Of a stretch of DNA of 64,000 nt, positions 9,777 through 20,412 are shown in pieces. The stretch covers positions 1,824,501-1,888,500 of the forward strand of contig NC_090291.1 of the NCBI RefSeq assembly GCF_037392515.1, read 5' to 3'. The stretch's first letter is position 1, and each line of letters starts with the position of its first letter. Under the pieces are notes generated by a model. That model made no database searches. It had not been told where the DNA came from and was given only the letters and a program-made list of their open reading frames with translations. The DNA comes from Haliotis asinina. Lineage: Eukaryota; Mollusca; Gastropoda; Lepetellida; Haliotidae. Position numbers and translations under genes: made by a program.

Positions 9777-12060
9777 TCATCAGTGGTTGAGACCTGATCC
9801 ACAGGCCCTTGTGTCTTTTGCGAAGATTAAAGATTAAGAAAAATGTTTTTAGATGACCGTCAACTCCAAATGCTTCACGGTAAAATATATCTTAACAAGG
9901 CCGACACACACCTCACTCGTCTGCTTTGTCGATCGCTATGCAACCATTGCATGCAATCAATCAACACTTACTGTAAACATAATCATGTATGACTGGCCTA
10001 TCAAGCACCACTCATGACACCTACCAATTCTTTGTTGTTATTGCTGCAAGTCCACTGAAACACCTCAACTAAACGATCTTGGTGGATTGGGTACACCTAA
10101 GTGTCTGGCCTAGATGAATTGTTCTGTTTGGCATTTCGAGTCGGGGTTCATCTCAAAACAATATTTTTGAAATCTTTAATCCTCACAAAGACACAAAGGC
10201 CTGTGACCTTAGTGGGCAGGTACTAGAGACCATCATCCTTTGTTGAACATCGCCACTATGTTTCATGTATATGTGAAGCAGACACATTTTGAGAGGAATA
10301 TATTTTGTTGTACACTTGTCCAGGAAGATGAAAATTGCTCAGTCAAATACAGTCTACATCATGTTTCAAGTTTTGTAACACTTCTCTGATGTGAGAGGTC
10401 AAGACATGCCAGTAGCTGATGTTTAATGTTTGACATTTACTTTCAGTAGTTACTCAGGAACACATTTGTAGCATCTGTTCCAACATATCAGTGTCACTAT
10501 ACTAGAAACCAGAGTAAATATTCATGATACCATTATAACTACAGGAGTAACTGGTATATGTGACACTATGACTGATAGACACCTAAATATAGCCATAGTC
10601 TATGTAAATAATATTTATTGACATATTTATCAGCAACAGCTATGTTGTGGCATGTTAAATTAATGTTTGTTTTTTGTTGGTTATTTATAATAATTTATCT
10701 TACTTGTCCAATCCGATCCAGCGCTGTTTTAATTGTTACTAGTCGTGATACTGTGATGCAGAAAACATAAGACATTGTTACTTCTAGAATCTCTCTCTTG
10801 ACCAACATGCACTGACACCATATTAATCAGAACAAATTGAAAGACTTCCTTTGTATCATCCTCGCCCGTCCGGGGAATAATATCCCCTGTCCGTGTTATT
10901 AGATGGCTTGAACCCATGCACCTCCTTATATGGAGTCCAGTCCAACATACCTGCTGTTACACCGTCTAATCTCCCAAGTCTTTTCAACCAAGAGTTGGTT
11001 CAAACATAATAATGGTTTCACTGCAGTTATAACAATGCTTTCACTACAATCATATTAGTGGTTTCACTGCACACATGAAAATGTTTTTACTACACATAAC
11101 TGCAAATATAAAAAGGATTTCGCCACACACGTTACAGTGGTATCACCACACACAGACATGCAGATGCACACTCACAATCACATACACTCATAACAATGGT
11201 TCCACCACACAACAATGCTTTTAATGTACACAAGGGTTTCACATTAAGCCCATTCACTGTAGTTTAATATGTAAAAACACTGTTCTTTGAATATACATAT
11301 ATGTTTTAATCTAATTTTATATGTGATAATTTGTAAGGAATATAGTGTAGTTCATCATGTCAAATTTTCTACTTTAAACGCTCAAACAACAATGAATGCT
11401 TTGTTAAGTTTGATAAACTGTTACATGATCTGTTTCTGAGTATGGAATGATATTTAAGGATTTATTAGACTGGAAACAGCTTGTTCTCAGCTCACTTGTT
11501 GCTGTGACAGCCTTTTTGTGTGTTGGGCACATTATGGTTAAGCTATTGTATTTTTGGTCAAAAGCAAAGATGTATTACTGCTGGTTTGTTACTGATGACA
11601 AGCCCAAGAACCAAGTATTATTTTCACGAAGCCTGACTGTGTAAATAGACCTGTGATAGAGTATTCTCATCCCTGACTGTTAATTGTGCTCCTTGATGTG
11701 TATACTTACATCCCTGTCTTTGTACCATGTCTGTTACTGTTGCTGTTACTGTTACTGTACCCGTCTGTTACTGTAAGTGGTACATTGTTGTTGCTGTACA
11801 GGAAACTTGTGATACCAAAAACAATGTGACTTACCTGACCGAGTTACAATCTCAATATGCAGGAGTTACCATTGTCACCTGTATTCCCTGAGTTGAGAGT
11901 AGGTGATAGACAGCTGTATCCAAGCAGATCATAGTAGCTGTACCGAGTTACCTCCCTTGATTAACTGCAATGTTCTGTTTCTGGATTCGAGTCTTGGTTG
12001 GTCTGAAGTAAGCTGTGTTGTAAGCATTATGACTGTGCCTGCAGGTGCATAAAAGTGGTG
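9777..12060 (+). other. 3' UTR and downstream sequence of the ZDHHC1-like gene
   Basis: AT-rich, no coding signal seen. The first part is probably 3' UTR, but I cannot place the cleavage site. At 11000-11260 a degenerate motif (aacaatggtttcactacac) recurs about every 30 bases. Confidence 0.4.
10898..10966 (-). repeat. tRNA-like SINE fragment
   Basis: On the minus strand an A-box-like gtgtaacagcaggtatgttgg is followed by a B box gggttcaagcc, with a leucine-tRNA-like order but no clear acceptor stem pairing. Probably a SINE head or tRNA pseudogene. Confidence 0.3.
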
Positions 12061-12061
12061 A

Positions 12062-12227
12062 AGGTCAGGGCCCCATTTCACAAATCTCTTGTAAACCTAA
12101 GATCTCGCAACTGTTCTCATAGCATTCATACCTCCTATACTTTAACATAGGAGGTACGAATACTACAAGAAACGTTACAAGAAGTTAGACTTACATGAGC
12201 TTTGTGAAATTGGTCCCTGACCTGCAT
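12062..12227. repeat. MITE with ends aggtcaggg.cc.atttcaca
   Basis: Left end aggtcagggccccatttcac and right end (inverted) aggtcagggaccaatttcac match closely; an internal palindrome cctcctat...ataggagg sits at the centre. A non-autonomous foldback DNA element. Confidence 0.75.
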
Positions 12228-12267
12228 CCCTTTGGGTCTTTTTCCCACATTATGCAGTCAGGCTAGC

Positions 12268-12367
12268 TATTCTCAAAACGTTTGTAGCTGTACGAACTTC
12301 TTAAGCCCATTTTTAACACATTGGTTACGATAAAAGTTCTTAGGGCTATGGACATTTCGAGAATAAG
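12268..12367. repeat. Second short foldback element
   Basis: Left tattctcaaaacgtttgtag and right (inverted) tattctcgaaatgtccatag pair imperfectly, with cttcttaagccc against agttcttagggct inside. About 100 bases long. Confidence 0.55.
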
Positions 12368-12398
12368 GGCCCAGGTCTTTAAACGATCAATCTCTCAG

Positions 12399-12546
12399 GT
12401 CACATCAATTCTAGCCAAGTTATCTCGTAGCTATATCAGTGGTATTTTATAACAATTTCCACATGTTAGCAAACAGACACAGGAAAATACCACTGATGTA
12501 TCAACAAGATAACTTGTAGTGGCAAATTCAACCAGAATTGATGGTG
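12399..12546. repeat. Third foldback element
   Basis: Left ggtcacatcaattctagcca, with tatcagtggtatttt inside, pairs with the right half aaaataccactgatgta ... gaattgatggtg. The spacer is about 30 bases. Confidence 0.65.
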
Positions 12547-13490
12547 CGAGTATGCTTGTGAGAAGCAGTCAATGTGTTAAGTAGCTGAAAAAATCATTTA
12601 AAATAGGCTCAGCCAAACTCATTGTCATCTTTGAGACATATGGGAAGAGTTGGTAAGCCATGTTTGTAAGAAGTTTATGACAGTGTCCAGATTGTCAGTG
12701 TAATAAGAGAGTAATCATTGCTTATGAATCTGATAAAATGACACTTGTTCAGAGCTTTCTTTCTCTGTGTCTTTCATGTCCACCTGAAATGCTGTGTGCA
12801 GATACAGAAAAATGCTCACACACACCTTTCTGAAAAGAATGCAAGGTAAGCTTCAGGTCCTGGGTTTTGAAGGAACATGGCACAGTGTTTTCCCCACAGG
12901 CTGTTGTGTATTATGACTGTCTCATCCACACTTGCCTCTCCTTACACAGCAGACTATGAAGAGTGACACTGCTGAAGAGTATGGGTTGAAACCATTATGG
13001 TGTTAAAATTGGTTCGTATACCTGCATGAATGGACTCAGTGCTACTTGTTACTAGTACATTAGCACTGGCTGCATTGACAACATGTGCTATGATACAAGA
13101 GCATGTGTTATTTACAGGTTTCAGGATATTATATTGTTTTACTTTGTTCTGTTGATGTGTGATACCAGGTTGTAGTGATGCGTTAGATGAGAGGGTGCAT
13201 ACATAATATAACCCAGATAGTGGTACACAAATATTAAACATGTCAGCACTTCAGCTAGACTAACACTCAGTCTCTGAATATATATAATTTGATAGAAACA
13301 AGCAAACAGATTTATATTGTAAAGGAGGCCCAGGGCGACCAGAGATTCTGAGGAAATCTAGACTTGCTTTTTAGGACTTTGGCATTGCAGCAAGGGCTTG
13401 GGCTGTGAGACAGACTATACTTTAGCTTGAGGAACTCAGTATGGATTGTATTATGATAAATAAATGTCTGATTATTATCATACATCTGTA
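12547..13490. other. Sequence with no recognised gene
   Basis: No supported ORF or repeat family. An acceptor-like site ccttacacag at about 12950 leads only into short open sequence in a phase that does not fit the upstream gene. Confidence 0.4.
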
Positions 13491-13494
13491 TGAT

Positions 13495-14285
13495 ACAGCC
13501 AAGGACCACCCTCCCTCGGATCATGGTAGTGTCCACAGAGACAAGGAGGGACATCACGTTTCTCTGCTGTATGATGCGGCCAATGACCACCCTCCCTCAG
13601 ATCATGGTATTGTCCACAGAGGCAATGAGGGGAATCACATTATCTGCTGTATGATACAGCCAGTGACCACCCTCCCTCATGTCATGGTATTGTCCACAGA
13701 GGCAATGAGGGTCATCACGTTTCTCTGCTGTGTGGTACAGCCATTGACCACCCTCCCTCAGATCATGGTATTGTCCATAGATCCAATGAGGGTCATCATG
13801 TTTCTCTGCTGTATGATACAGCCATTGACCACCCTCCCTCAGATCATGGTATTATCCGCAGAGGCAATGAGGGACATCACGTTTCTCTGCTGTATGATAC
13901 AGCCATTGACCACCCTCCCACAGATCATGGTATTGTCCATAGAGGCAATGAGGGGCATCACGTTTCTCTGCTGTATGATACAGCCATCGACCACCCTCCC
14001 TCAGATCATGGTATTGTCTGCAGAGGCAATGAGGGGCATCACGTTTCTCTGCTGTATGATACAGCCATTGACCACCCTCCCTCAGATCATGGTATTGTCC
14101 ATAGAGGCAATGAGGGTCATCACGTTTCTCTGCTGTGTGGTACAGCCATTGACCACCCTCCCTCAGATCATGGTATTGTCCATAGAGGCAATGAGAGGCA
14201 TCACGTTTCTCTGCTGTATGATACAGCCATTGACCACCTTCCCTCAGATCATGGTAGTGTCCACAGAGGCAATGAGTCACATCAT
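13495..14285. repeat. 81-base minisatellite, about 10 units
   Basis: The unit contains ccaccctccctcagatcatg, gtattgtccatagaggcaat and catcacgtttctctgctgta. Spacing is 80-81 bases. Because 81 is divisible by 3, long ORFs arise on both strands (a 27-residue periodicity), but composition and two-strand openness argue against coding. Confidence 0.9.
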
Positions 14286-14289
14286 GTTT

Positions 14290-15690
14290 TTCCCACACTA
14301 CGCACACATGTAGTGATGCAACTGAAATACTGTTCAAACCTGCATTAAAACAAATTCTTCTCTTTTGTCCCAGTTTAAGGTGCTGTAAATAACATACAGC
14401 ACCTGATTGAATAACTCTGCCTTCATGATGCCAGAAACCAATTATTCTCTGTTCAAATCTCAGTTTGGCCTGATTGTGGTTTTAGGAATGTGTCCACCCT
14501 TGCTATTGGGTTGAAGCAAAGTGGTTAATATAAAAAACTGCATCACTTGAGAATTTTCTCTTTTAAAGGTTGACAAGTGAAGTCAAGTAAAGTAAGCTGT
14601 GAAGTGGTGTTACGCCCAACATTCTTATTTCCATGGTTATCCGTGATCAAAAAGTGTGCTTAGTTTCACAAAGTAATGGTATTGCTGTCTAATGGACCCA
14701 CATAACTCACATCGACTATGGAAGAGCTCTCCCTCTGTGCCAAGGTATCACATATCTAGGTTAATGTTGAAGCCTTGTGGAAGCAACAGCTGTACAGCTA
14801 TTAGGTACTAACCAGAGCAGTAGGCTACGTCGAGGTACAAACTTGGTTTGGGGCAATCTGCTGATAATGCAAAAATCTCATTCAGAAAATTATGTGATAT
14901 ATTTCTTTGTTAAATAGTATGTACACCCTCCCAATCTGCTCATTTGTCAGTATTTATTGTGAGGTGTGGATGAAAAACAAACTCCTTATCTTCCTGATTT
15001 CATCTGAAATGGTCATGCTGCTCAAAACAGTGATATATTTTAAGGCCTTATTTTGTAACTGGAAACTTGTGGTTAAATGGAATCTGTTTGATACATGATA
15101 CATTGACTGATATGTTTCATGTACGAATAAATGTATACATAGAGATCATGCATTAAGATCTCATCTATATTTTGTTGCCATGGAAACTGTCTAATGATTT
15201 CACATTATATATTCTAATTTTTCCACCTTTTTGCTTATTTAACATTCCACACAGTTTGTAAGTATGTTACTGTAAATTTAACAAGTGTGCCAGGGTTTGT
15301 GTGCAGTAAAGAAAAAGAGGTCTACAGCTACTATCTTCATGATAGGGTAACATCAGCAGACTGACACATTACCACGTAATCATCACTGAAGGTGAAGGTC
15401 ACTGCAGCTGGTTAAGGGGAGATAATTCTTGTTGAACAGTCAATTCTATCACGTTAGTGAATGTTTGTGATGACAGTCTGTAAAGGTATGAATGGTGTAT
15501 ATCACTCAAGAACATTTGAGAGATTTTGTTTTGACTTCAGTCCAGCTTTTTGAACAATATAATGCAAATGCAAGGTATTCCAACAGGGTTTGACCAGTGT
15601 GCCGCAATGTTGTATACATTCCACCCTTGTAGTATGTCCATGTATTATACAGCATGTCCACCATATGCAACAGCAGCAACATTCAGGAAA
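14290..15690. other. Sequence with no recognised gene
   Basis: AT-rich; no supported coding exon, RNA gene or clear repeat found. Confidence 0.4.
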
Positions 15691-15701
15691 CTCTACCTAC
15701 A

Positions 15702-16885
15702 GCGGTCTGTACAATCCTTCTATGTATTGATGTGGGGTAGTGTCTGGATGGTGATGTAGATGAGGTATATACACCAGACGACATCTATATACAGAGCAGT
15801 CTGTACAATCCTTCTATGTACTGATGTGGAGTAGTGTCTGGATGGTGATGTAAATGAGTTGTATACACCAGACTACATCTATATACAGAGCAGTCTGTAC
15901 AATCCTTCTATGTACTGATGTGGAGTAGTGTCTGGATGGTGATGTAGATGAGTTGTATACACCAGACTACATCTATATACAGAGCAGTCTGTACAATCCT
16001 TCTATGTACTGATGTGGAGTAGTGTCTGGATGGTGATGTAGATGAGGTATATACACCAGACGACATCTATATACAGAGCAGTCTGTACAATCCTTCTATG
16101 TACTGATGTGGAGTAGCGTCTGGATGGTGATGTAAATGAGTTGTATACACCAGACTACATCTATATACAGAGCAGTCTGTACAATCCTTCTATATACTGA
16201 TGTGGAGTAGTGTCTGGATGGTGATGTAGATGAGGTATATACACCAGGCTACGTCTGTATACAGAGCAGTCTGTACAATCCTTCTATGTACTGATGTGGA
16301 GTAGTGTCTGGATGGTGATGTAGATGAGGTATATACACCAGACTACATCTGTATACAGAGCAGTCTGTACAATCCTTCTATGTACTGATGTGGAGTAGTG
16401 TCTGGATGGTGATGTAGATGAGTTGTATACACCAGACTACATCTATATACAGAGCAGTCTGTACAATCCTTCTATGTACTGATGTGGAGTAGTGTCTGGA
16501 TGGTGATGTAGATGAGGTATATACACCAGGCCACATCTGTATACAGAGCAGTCTGTACAATCCTTCTATGTACTGATGTGGAGTAGTGTCTGGATGGTGA
16601 TGTAGATGAGGTATATACACCAGGCTACGTCTGTATACAGAGCAGTCTGTACAATCCTTCTATGTACTGATGTGGAGTAGTGTCTGGATGGTGATGTAGA
16701 TGAGGTGTATACACCAGGCTACATCTATATACAGAGCAGTCTGTACAATCCTTCTATGTACTGATGTGGAGTAGTGTCTGGATGGTGATGTAGATGAGGT
16801 ATATACACCAGACTACATCTATATACAGAGCAGTCTGTACAATCCTCTCACGTATTGATGTGGAGTAGTGTCTGGATGGTGATCC
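15702..16885 (+). repeat. 94-base minisatellite, about 12 units, ending in poly-T
   Basis: Units contain cagtctgtacaatccttcta, gatgtggagtagtgtctgga and gtatatacaccaga. They alternate between gagttgtatacaccagacta and gaggtatatacaccagac types. A run of more than 20 T follows at about 16917-16942. Confidence 0.95.
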
Positions 16886-17266
16886 AGTAGTGTCTTGGAT
16901 GAGTCAACAGAGTTTCATTTTTTTTTTTTTTTTTTTTTTTTGTTCTTTTATTGGAACTGATTATGCATAGTTTTTTCGGTTTAACACGCAATGGATGCAG
17001 AATACTGTATGCCTTATTTTTAATGCTCACTATGCTATTTGTGAGATAAAAAGGCTGATCTTAATCTTGTTCTTGGATGTACCTAGTCATGATACGCAAA
17101 GATGCGTTATTGACAGTAAATTCAAGTCAATTTAACTCTTTGATTTATTATATTTGACATTTAAAACATCACATGATATGGAAGGTAAAACAAAAAAATA
17201 TCACAAAACGTGAAATTGCTGGTCTTGCATGAATAAGATGTGAGGTTTAACTTTGAATGTTGCTAG

Positions 17267-17370
17267 GCAAGGAAACAGATACTCCAGAAGATGTGTTCAG
17301 TCTGGAAAACGAAGATCCTCCCATGATAACCGTTAAACAACAAGCACTGACTAAATCTATTGTACAATGA
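17267..17370 (+). CDS. Orphan terminal exon, possible alternative ZDHHC1-like C-terminus
   Basis: After an acceptor (tgaatgttgctag) the sequence is open for 33 codons to TGA at 17368-17370: KETDTPEDVFSLENEDPPMI then TVKQQALTKSIVQ. The composition is clearly protein-like. It starts in phase 1, which matches the donor at 7234 (giving Gln-Gly-Lys-Glu) and also a possible internal donor at 9558 in the last ZDHHC1-like exon. I see no other upstream plus-strand gene that could supply it, but an unrecognised one cannot be excluded. The pyrimidine tract before the acceptor is weak. Confidence 0.5.
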
Positions 17371-17689
17371 GGACCAGCTATGTTGTATAATGAGGACTAG
17401 CTATATTGTATGGTTTGGATTTCTTTTATATAGTGTGGACTAGTTGTCATTGTTTTTGTTGATAGATATGGATGTGTATGTTGCCAGTCTGATTTATGTC
17501 TGTGATAGTCGAATAATTGTATCACCCATCTGTGATGAATTTATAAACAACTTATTTTCTACATCTGTTGTCTATTATCATTTCATGAACAGTTAACATC
17601 ACACATACATTATACGATCTTGTATAAGTTGCTCTGATGTGGGCGCTTTAGCCTGTGCATGTAATGCAGCTGACTTTAATAAGCTGTCA

Positions 17690-17734
17690 TATATATATAT
17701 ACACACACACACATATGTATATATCGTATGTATA

Positions 17735-17766
<32 letters not shown>

Positions 17767-17816
17767 CATCTCTCTATATATGTACATACACACATGTATG
17801 TGTGTGTGTATATATT

Positions 17817-17858
<42 letters not shown>

Positions 17859-17862
17859 AAAT
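17690..17862. repeat. Compound AT/AC microsatellite
   Basis: Alternating (ta)n, (ac)n and (tg)n blocks with self-complementary arrangement: tatatata ... acacacac ... gtgtgtgt ... tatatata. Open on both strands only because of the short repeat. Confidence 0.95.
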
Positions 17863-17894
17863 TTTCTGAGTTAACTTCACATTCCTTCTTCAGG

Positions 17895-18640
17895 GCACTA
17901 CAAAAGAACAAGAGATGGTAAGATGGTAAGTCATTGCTCTTGCAAGGCAGCACCAAGTTCCTGCAAAGTCTGAGGTTAGTTCCTGTATAAGACCATGAAG
18001 CCTTCTCCCAAGTGTATTCCGCATGTGCTCTATTACATTAAGGTAAGAGGACCTCGATGGCCAGTCCATGACGTTTATTCCAGCGTTTTGAAGGAAATTT
18101 TGTGTCAACATCGCGGTATGCGGCTGAGCATTATAATGCTGGAACTGTAGACCTGGTTCATGAGCCGCCACGAAAGGAACGAGTTCAGGGGTGAGCATCT
18201 GGTCTCGGTAAGCAGCAGCTGTTAGGTTTCCATGGATGACCAGAAGTCGGGAACGGTTGTTCCAACAGAAAGCATCCCACACCACGCAACTTTCGCCCCC
18301 GAATCTGTCGAGTTCCTGTACACAACATTGGACACACCGTTCACGAAGTCATCTCGAGACTCTATGCCTGCCATCTGCGAATCTGAGGGTAAACCTGGAT
18401 TCATCGCTAGAAACGACTCGATTCCAGTCTCTCTGGGTCAGTCGGAGATGATGTTGAGCCCACACGTGGACGACCCGACCCTGGGCGATCAGATGTGGTG
18501 CCAGTTTGTTGTAGACGACCTCACAAGTCATTCTCGGTAAGGCGGCTGCATCCCATTGCTCTTGCGACGTCAGTAACAGATCTTCCCCCTTGCAACATGC
18601 CAACGGCACGTTCACATTGCACATTTGACAATCGTGGCAT
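17895..18640 (-). pseudogene. Tc1-like transposase remnant
   Basis: Minus strand, split over at least three frames. The 5' part has LTQRDWNRVVSSDESRF, the first-Asp region of Tc1 DDE transposases. The middle shows SGAKVAWCGMLSVGTTVPDF, and the 3' part LLVIHGNLTAAAYRDQML with NVMDWPSRSSYLNVIEHM, the region of the third acidic residue. The second catalytic site, normally Q-x-D-N-A-R-P-H, reads QHYNAQPHTA, so the Asp is a Tyr. Frameshifts and that substitution make it inactive. The N-terminal DNA-binding part is missing. It lies just past the 3' end of the calmodulin-like gene. Confidence 0.8.
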
Positions 18641-18937
18641 TTAAAATAAATTTAGAACTGTGGTTTAACAGTGATTTTAAAATTCTCGAAGCAAATGCAA
18701 ACACATGCAAATGAAGAAAACTTTGCGAAGATCACGTGATCAACTGCACGTGCAAAACCTGATTTGGCGCTAACGTCATGTGCACGACGAATGGATTGGG
18801 TTGAGTGGGTTTTGCTAACGTTTTTCTAGAGTCGGAAGATATTAATCCTATTTCGGATACGTAGATGTATCATTAGAGAAAAAAACATTCATGATATTTA
18901 AAATATTACATTTTGGGTAGTTTCTTTTTTGACTCCG

Positions 18938-18940
18938 TAT

Positions 18941-18988
<48 letters not shown>
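18938..18988 (+). repeat. (GATA)n microsatellite
   Basis: About 12 perfect gata units. Confidence 0.95.
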
Positions 18989-20107
18989 GCAGTTTGTTGA
19001 CTGCATGATCCAAACACAAATCAGGCAGATAGTTGACTACTTCGGCAGATTAATCGAACGTCACTTTTCCTATCCACATCAACATGACATTCATGGAAGC
19101 TCATCAAAATATTCCTCATATTTCACCCATGAAAGGACAGACATTTTTTTCCATCGAAACGTATTTATTCAGTCATTGAAGAATAGGTTTTTTGACAAAT
19201 ACACCAAGGAACCTCCATACGTCAGTGGGTTAAACAGGCAGATTGAAAAAGAGATATAGTTGAAAAAATGTAAAGCGAAAATATACAATTTAATAGTACC
19301 AAAAACAAACTGCAATATATACAGACAAATACGTGTCGATATTCAACAAGTCAATGTACAAATTATAATTGACATAATATATAATGACTTTACTGACTGA
19401 CTTGCCACATGATAAATTTTCCTTTGTCTCAATTAAATTACGTCATGAAGATCATCTCGTACATTTGCCCAAAGGCTGTGAAATATGTGTGCACGTCGGT
19501 ATAGTATCAAACAATATAAAGTTGGCACAATCACAGGCAAACTGGAGCGCGAATAGGGTTGCGTAACAAACAGAAAATGACCAGTCTGCCATTAATTATT
19601 ATCAAGACTGGTACGTTTCACATTGTTGCACAGCCCAATTTGCGGTACAGCATGCTTGTGTCACAATTATTTATTTGTGTTTATTGTCATATCGCTTATC
19701 ATGTACATGAAGCGGGCACAGTTCATCATTCCCGGTTAAAGGATAGAACGTAAGCTGAAAAATATTCTCTTTGTCCAAAGGAGATTTGTTCATGAGTTCA
19801 TTTGTAAAATAAATATTTCCAAATAAAGTTTTTTTATTATAAGGTAAAATTAGCCTACCGAGTAGCCATCTTTCACACAACCAAAGCAGTGAAGAAATGT
19901 ACGAGCCCATAGAGATTGTTAGCGAAAACAGCTGTATAGATTTGACAAGATACAATGTGAGCAAGCTGTCTTTGAATGGAGAGAGGGGTGCTCGTAAATA
20001 AGACAAATCTGAAAGAAAACGTGCCATAAAGTCAGCCACAAGTTGAGAAGATAAATGCTACCAGCAGTGACGCTGTATATCAACAATCAGTCCCAATACA
20101 AAATATA
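18989..20107. other. Downstream region of the calmodulin-like gene
   Basis: No coding exon recognised. At about 19540-19600 ggagcgcgaatagggttg followed by gaaaatgacc resembles the outer end of the inverted-repeat element at 34630-35455, so part of this stretch is probably a related dispersed element. Confidence 0.35.
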
Positions 20108-20113
20108 TTTATT
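20108..20113 (-). terminator. Polyadenylation signal AATAAA for the calmodulin-like gene
   Basis: Perfect AATAAA on the minus strand about 205 bases after the stop codon at 20318. Confidence 0.5.
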
Positions 20114-20317
20114 ATTAGTTATTTGAAATGAGTCCGATTCAACTCTCAATGGCAGCTGTGGTGCTCTCCTTTCGAAAATGCGCCACGTAAACTCCAAACC
20201 AGCGCTTGACACATTTATACGGAGATCTGCTAATGGGCTATCGCTGCGAACAGCTTATGGGCAAAGAGTATGCCACGTGACCACTAGCGTTGGACAGCCC
20301 GTTTCTGTGCACGGTGT

Positions 20318-20412
20318 CTACATTGGGTTGTCGAGAGAAATCTGGCTCCCAGTATCATCATCCTCGCTCTTACTTTCTTCATCCTTTTCTTCCTTCATAC
20401 AGGCAATGAATT
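20318..20412 (-). CDS. Calmodulin-like exon 7: end of EF hand 4 and acidic C-terminus
   Basis: Acceptor ttttccacacag; it opens with the Glu-Phe expected after the fourth loop ([20 protein letters not shown]), then [11 protein letters not shown] and stop TAG at 20318-20320. Phase and content join exon 6 exactly. Confidence 0.88.

Noticed and set aside
13441..14313. 290-codon plus ORF and 161-codon minus ORF
   Set aside because: Both lie in the 81-base array, are open only because the unit length is divisible by 3, and lack splice or start support.
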